A DNA stretch of 39,375 bases from Acidimicrobiia bacterium. GTDB taxonomy: Bacteria > Actinomycetota > Acidimicrobiia > Acidimicrobiales > Acidimicrobilacustridaceae. Made by a program: the position numbers and the translations under genes. The stretch is from positions 1 through 39,375 of the forward strand of contig JAFIEP010000030.1 of NCBI GenBank assembly GCA_020832495.1, read 5' to 3'. Of this stretch, positions 38,101-39,375 are shown piece after piece. The notes beneath the pieces are model-generated. The model had not been told where the DNA came from. It worked only from the letters and a program-made list of their open reading frames with translations, and searched no databases. Numbering within the stretch: position 1 is the stretch's first letter; every line of letters begins with the position of its first letter.

Positions 38101-39375
38101 GCTCGCCGTGCAACAGGTCGGCGGATGGACGTACCTGGTGGACCTCAGCAGTGGGGTGTGGCTGGGCCCCGGCCACGGCATCCTCGCCCCGTCGGCCATC
38201 CCGCCCGGCCCGTTCACCGCCGTCGGGGTCGACGTACCCGTCGGTGAGACCTGGTACGTGAACCCCACGACCGGCACCTACCACTCCGACGGCGGCAGCG
38301 GCATGCCGCCGGTGGTCGGTCCCGACGGAGCTCCGGGGTTCCCGCTGACCGACGTGAGCGCCGCAGCCCTGGCTGGTTCGGTCTCCCACCACAACACCGG
38401 ACTGGCCTTCGAGGCCCAGTTCGCCGACGCCGTCGCCGAGGCCCAGTACCTCGACTGGGCCATCAGCCAGGCCACCGCCGAGGGCGACGCCGAGCGGGTG
38501 GCGGCATTGGAAGCCGACCGGGCGGCCGTCGATCAGTGGATGGAGACGTGGTATGACGACCCAGCGATGGCCTACGTCCACTTCGGCGGCGTCGAGGTCA
38601 CCTTCGTCGGTGACCAGTGGCTGGCTCGCAATCCCGACGGCACACCTCCGTGGCAGGTGCTGAGCGACGGCTCGCCGTATCTGAACCTGGCCGAGCAAGA
38701 CTACCAACTGGCCGGGTTCCTGGGTCGGGAACTGGCGGTGGGCACGGCGATCAACGAGCTCGGCTCCGGCTCGTTGCAGGACCTCGGTCTGGTCGTCGAC
38801 GGTGCCACTGGCGAGTTCCACACGTTCGACCCCACCCGGTGGCAGTGGGTGGACGATCCCGACAGCGACGGGGGATGGTGGAGCGACGCCGACGGCAAGC
38901 GGTTCGACGTGCCCAACGGCCGGGAACTCGCCGCCGACGAGATTTCGAGCGTGGGTGACTACGACAGCCGTCTTGCTCTCGACAACATGGTGTACGTCCA
39001 GGACAGCACCAACGGCGGGTTCCTCTACGACCCGACCACGGGCAGCTTCCACGGTTTCGTCGCGGGGACGTTGCAGCCCCGCGAGCCCGAACCTCCGCTG
39101 GTGCTCACCGCGCCCGGGCCCCACGGCCCGCCGCTGGTGCTCGACCGCCCGGAGAACACCCTCCTGCACGTCGACGTCGAGCACGGCGTGCTGCGCGACG
39201 GCCCCGACGGCCCGGTGGTGGGCGGGCTGCCCGCCGTGGCCCTGCAACGCTGGGAGGTCGTCGACCCGACCACCGGGGACGTGGCCGTCTGGTACACCAG
39301 CTCCACCCACGCCCACGGCCCGGCCGGCGAGCTGGTGCCCATCGACCCGTACGTGCAGATCGCCGACCTCCCCGG
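35075..39375 (+). CDS. giant coiled-coil and aromatic-repeat protein, 3' end beyond window
   Basis: An uninterrupted frame of 1433 codons, open at the right edge. An ATG at 35075 is the first in-frame start, but the true start is probably 34812 via a corrected frameshift. Residues about 60-470 are Ala/Gln/Glu-rich coiled coil (AKADYLRDLERMEAAAGHYA). A Pro/Gly-rich linker carries a duplicated PAGAF(S/T)K. The rest has recurring short motifs: LWFDGSSGTFH (near 36951), LWFDARTGAFH (37159), WYVNPTTGTYH (38252), FLYDPTTGSFH (39020), and DPGAWTWVD/DPTRWQWVD followed by GGWW (37939, 38829). A second coiled coil lies at about 760-840. No signal peptide or membrane segment is seen. I recognise no family. 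It could be a structural, adhesin-like or toxin-delivery protein. Confidence 0.75.
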   Translation, partial: MAGSSPTAASLDAALDPAALLDSPPLTNLVGSGSSESTAAAGPAPSDLVGLTTNGVILADPAGTVADRLDDRQQAADDLARAKADYLRDLERMEAAAGHYADAARNNDPIALHQARVELQGLQHGLQFGRSRVEAAESQLQQADQAIADLAEAYPAAMEEVTGHTPAEWALLEEYHALQGAVAQASAEAEALGDWRIGVELQAEQQQWVIEKAVAQAEVQSAQLDVQVAHAHYHGAMLTAATEASVAMMNPLNYLDPDVRDQALTLLANPFDDPAALFELLTTVEILPFDHPSLVTLKELQTSRQEATEALDDAVAHLEFTVNASVQVDVAIAQLGAERQWHQLELNSLEQQLAAFESDHPGIAELAATSDLAAAQAQVAEAERALDALTDARIAHLERLSERVAEVGGSISWADLGPTEMAALVGPLAVADAMWAGTEAFDHLETMLQLELHAAESALQQLMEDAESSADEGGPTFVLGDADAFAAPEGLVLATEPTTDLAAADEATAAGAPADSGRRPVEDEPAGAFSKGATQEPAGAFTKATSADATGSGGDRDLFGQGEVAAGRPSVADSPSDPIGDPTPIDGAAGYQPGAGPPPGAVTAPEPPMSSTFDPAAWSWVDDVDLWFDGSSGTFHSAPGAPPVPADEAPTVVRAGTDLLADGAALGPSSGTQFAGHLPLGAGMPAPGLLEGDDLWFDARTGAFHQGAPDGPVVGFHQSALEGAVHIPNRGSWYEAARQEHVDHLLDLGAELQALTAQAAALEASLTTASQQGSAELALLGRDPKDTPQATDAKVAAERGRVDQTVAELEQQLAAIEARTEALQAERWLLEDTLGFANPASPYASMHEAELRYLLGDEVVDRYDGLDLSYEAPSYAFLGGGDVINVGGTWFELDESGAWAARDWPTVLPLPGGDLQNPPPEFLLWELTAGTDLDHAFAGEFGLHFDGSTGAVLAYDPGAWTWVDAPDGVGGWWEDTTGQPHDHPGGPALADGMLSETGWVPPEVSLTEVLAVQQVGGWTYLVDLSSGVWLGPGHGILAPSAIPPGPFTAVGVDVPVGETWYVNPTTGTYHSDGGSGMPPVVGPDGAPGFPLTDVSAAALAGSVSHHNTGLAFEAQFADAVAEAQYLDWAISQATAEGDAERVAALEADRAAVDQWMETWYDDPAMAYVHFGGVEVTFVGDQWLARNPDGTPPWQVLSDGSPYLNLAEQDYQLAGFLGRELAVGTAINELGSGSLQDLGLVVDGATGEFHTFDPTRWQWVDDPDSDGGWWSDADGKRFDVPNGRELAADEISSVGDYDSRLALDNMVYVQDSTNGGFLYDPTTGSFHGFVAGTLQPREPEPPLVLTAPGPHGPPLVLDRPENTLLHVDVEHGVLRDGPDGPVVGGLPAVALQRWEVVDPTTGDVAVWYTSSTHAHGPAGELVPIDPYVQIADLP

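Noticed and set aside
36794-39316. 840-residue minus-strand frame opposite the giant gene
   Set aside because: Shadow of the repeats. The plus-strand frame has natural composition, repeats and coiled coil.

Overview
The window is high-GC bacterial DNA whose gene content suggests an actinobacterium, possibly of the Acidimicrobiia type. This is inferred from a GlnR-like regulator next to amt-glnK, an EtfD-type membrane iron-sulfur reductase, an actinobacterial-length dCTP deaminase, and several start codons placed six bases after a TANNNT box, as in leaderless transcripts. No species can be named from the sequence alone.

Positions 1-11,800 look like ordinary chromosome. They hold the 3' end of a phosphoglycerate mutase gene, a nitrogen module (GlnR-like regulator, ammonium transporter, P-II protein) with two sets of GlnR-box-like 11-bp repeats, a small cyclic-nucleotide-binding protein, and a two-gene signalling operon (hybrid histidine kinase plus receiver-EAL protein). 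These are followed by etfD overlapping a degenerate receiver gene, dcd, and an intact tRNA-Gly(CCC).

Positions 11,700-17,530 are the most unusual part. The 3' end of the tRNA-Gly gene recurs at about 13.87, 15.43 and 17.49 kb. The first two copies carry a shared left arm and a copy of the tRNA terminator. Direct-repeat pairs spaced 11 bp apart occur beside several junctions. The repeats divide the region into three small cassettes of about 1.5-2.1 kb. One carries a Schlafen/AlbA_2-HATPase protein, one a VapBC45-like toxin-antitoxin pair, and one two proteins I cannot assign. No integrase is visible, so the cassettes may have been moved in trans or may be remnants. The far junction abuts a truncated Fic-like gene end. 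A 55-nt repeat links this region to DNA at 18.7 kb.

Positions 17,800-34,700 are mixed accessory metabolism and cell-envelope genes. They include an acetoacetate decarboxylase-family protein, an operon-like MFS exporter-PnuC-Nudix/NrtR-like set, a beta-propeller protein with C-terminal SLH-like repeats, and a membrane protein ending in a 9-bp tandem repeat. A neighbourhood of PhyH dioxygenase, radical SAM protein, methyltransferase and glutaredoxin follows, then a lipoprotein esterase, a DUF1704 putative metalloprotease, two more lipoproteins and an SDR oxidoreductase.

From 34,812 to the window edge one very large protein is encoded. It has an apparent one-base frameshift near its N-terminus, then long alanine/glutamine-rich coiled coil, then recurring aromatic WxD/TGxFH-type repeats. 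It is open at the right edge, so its C-terminal domain is unknown.
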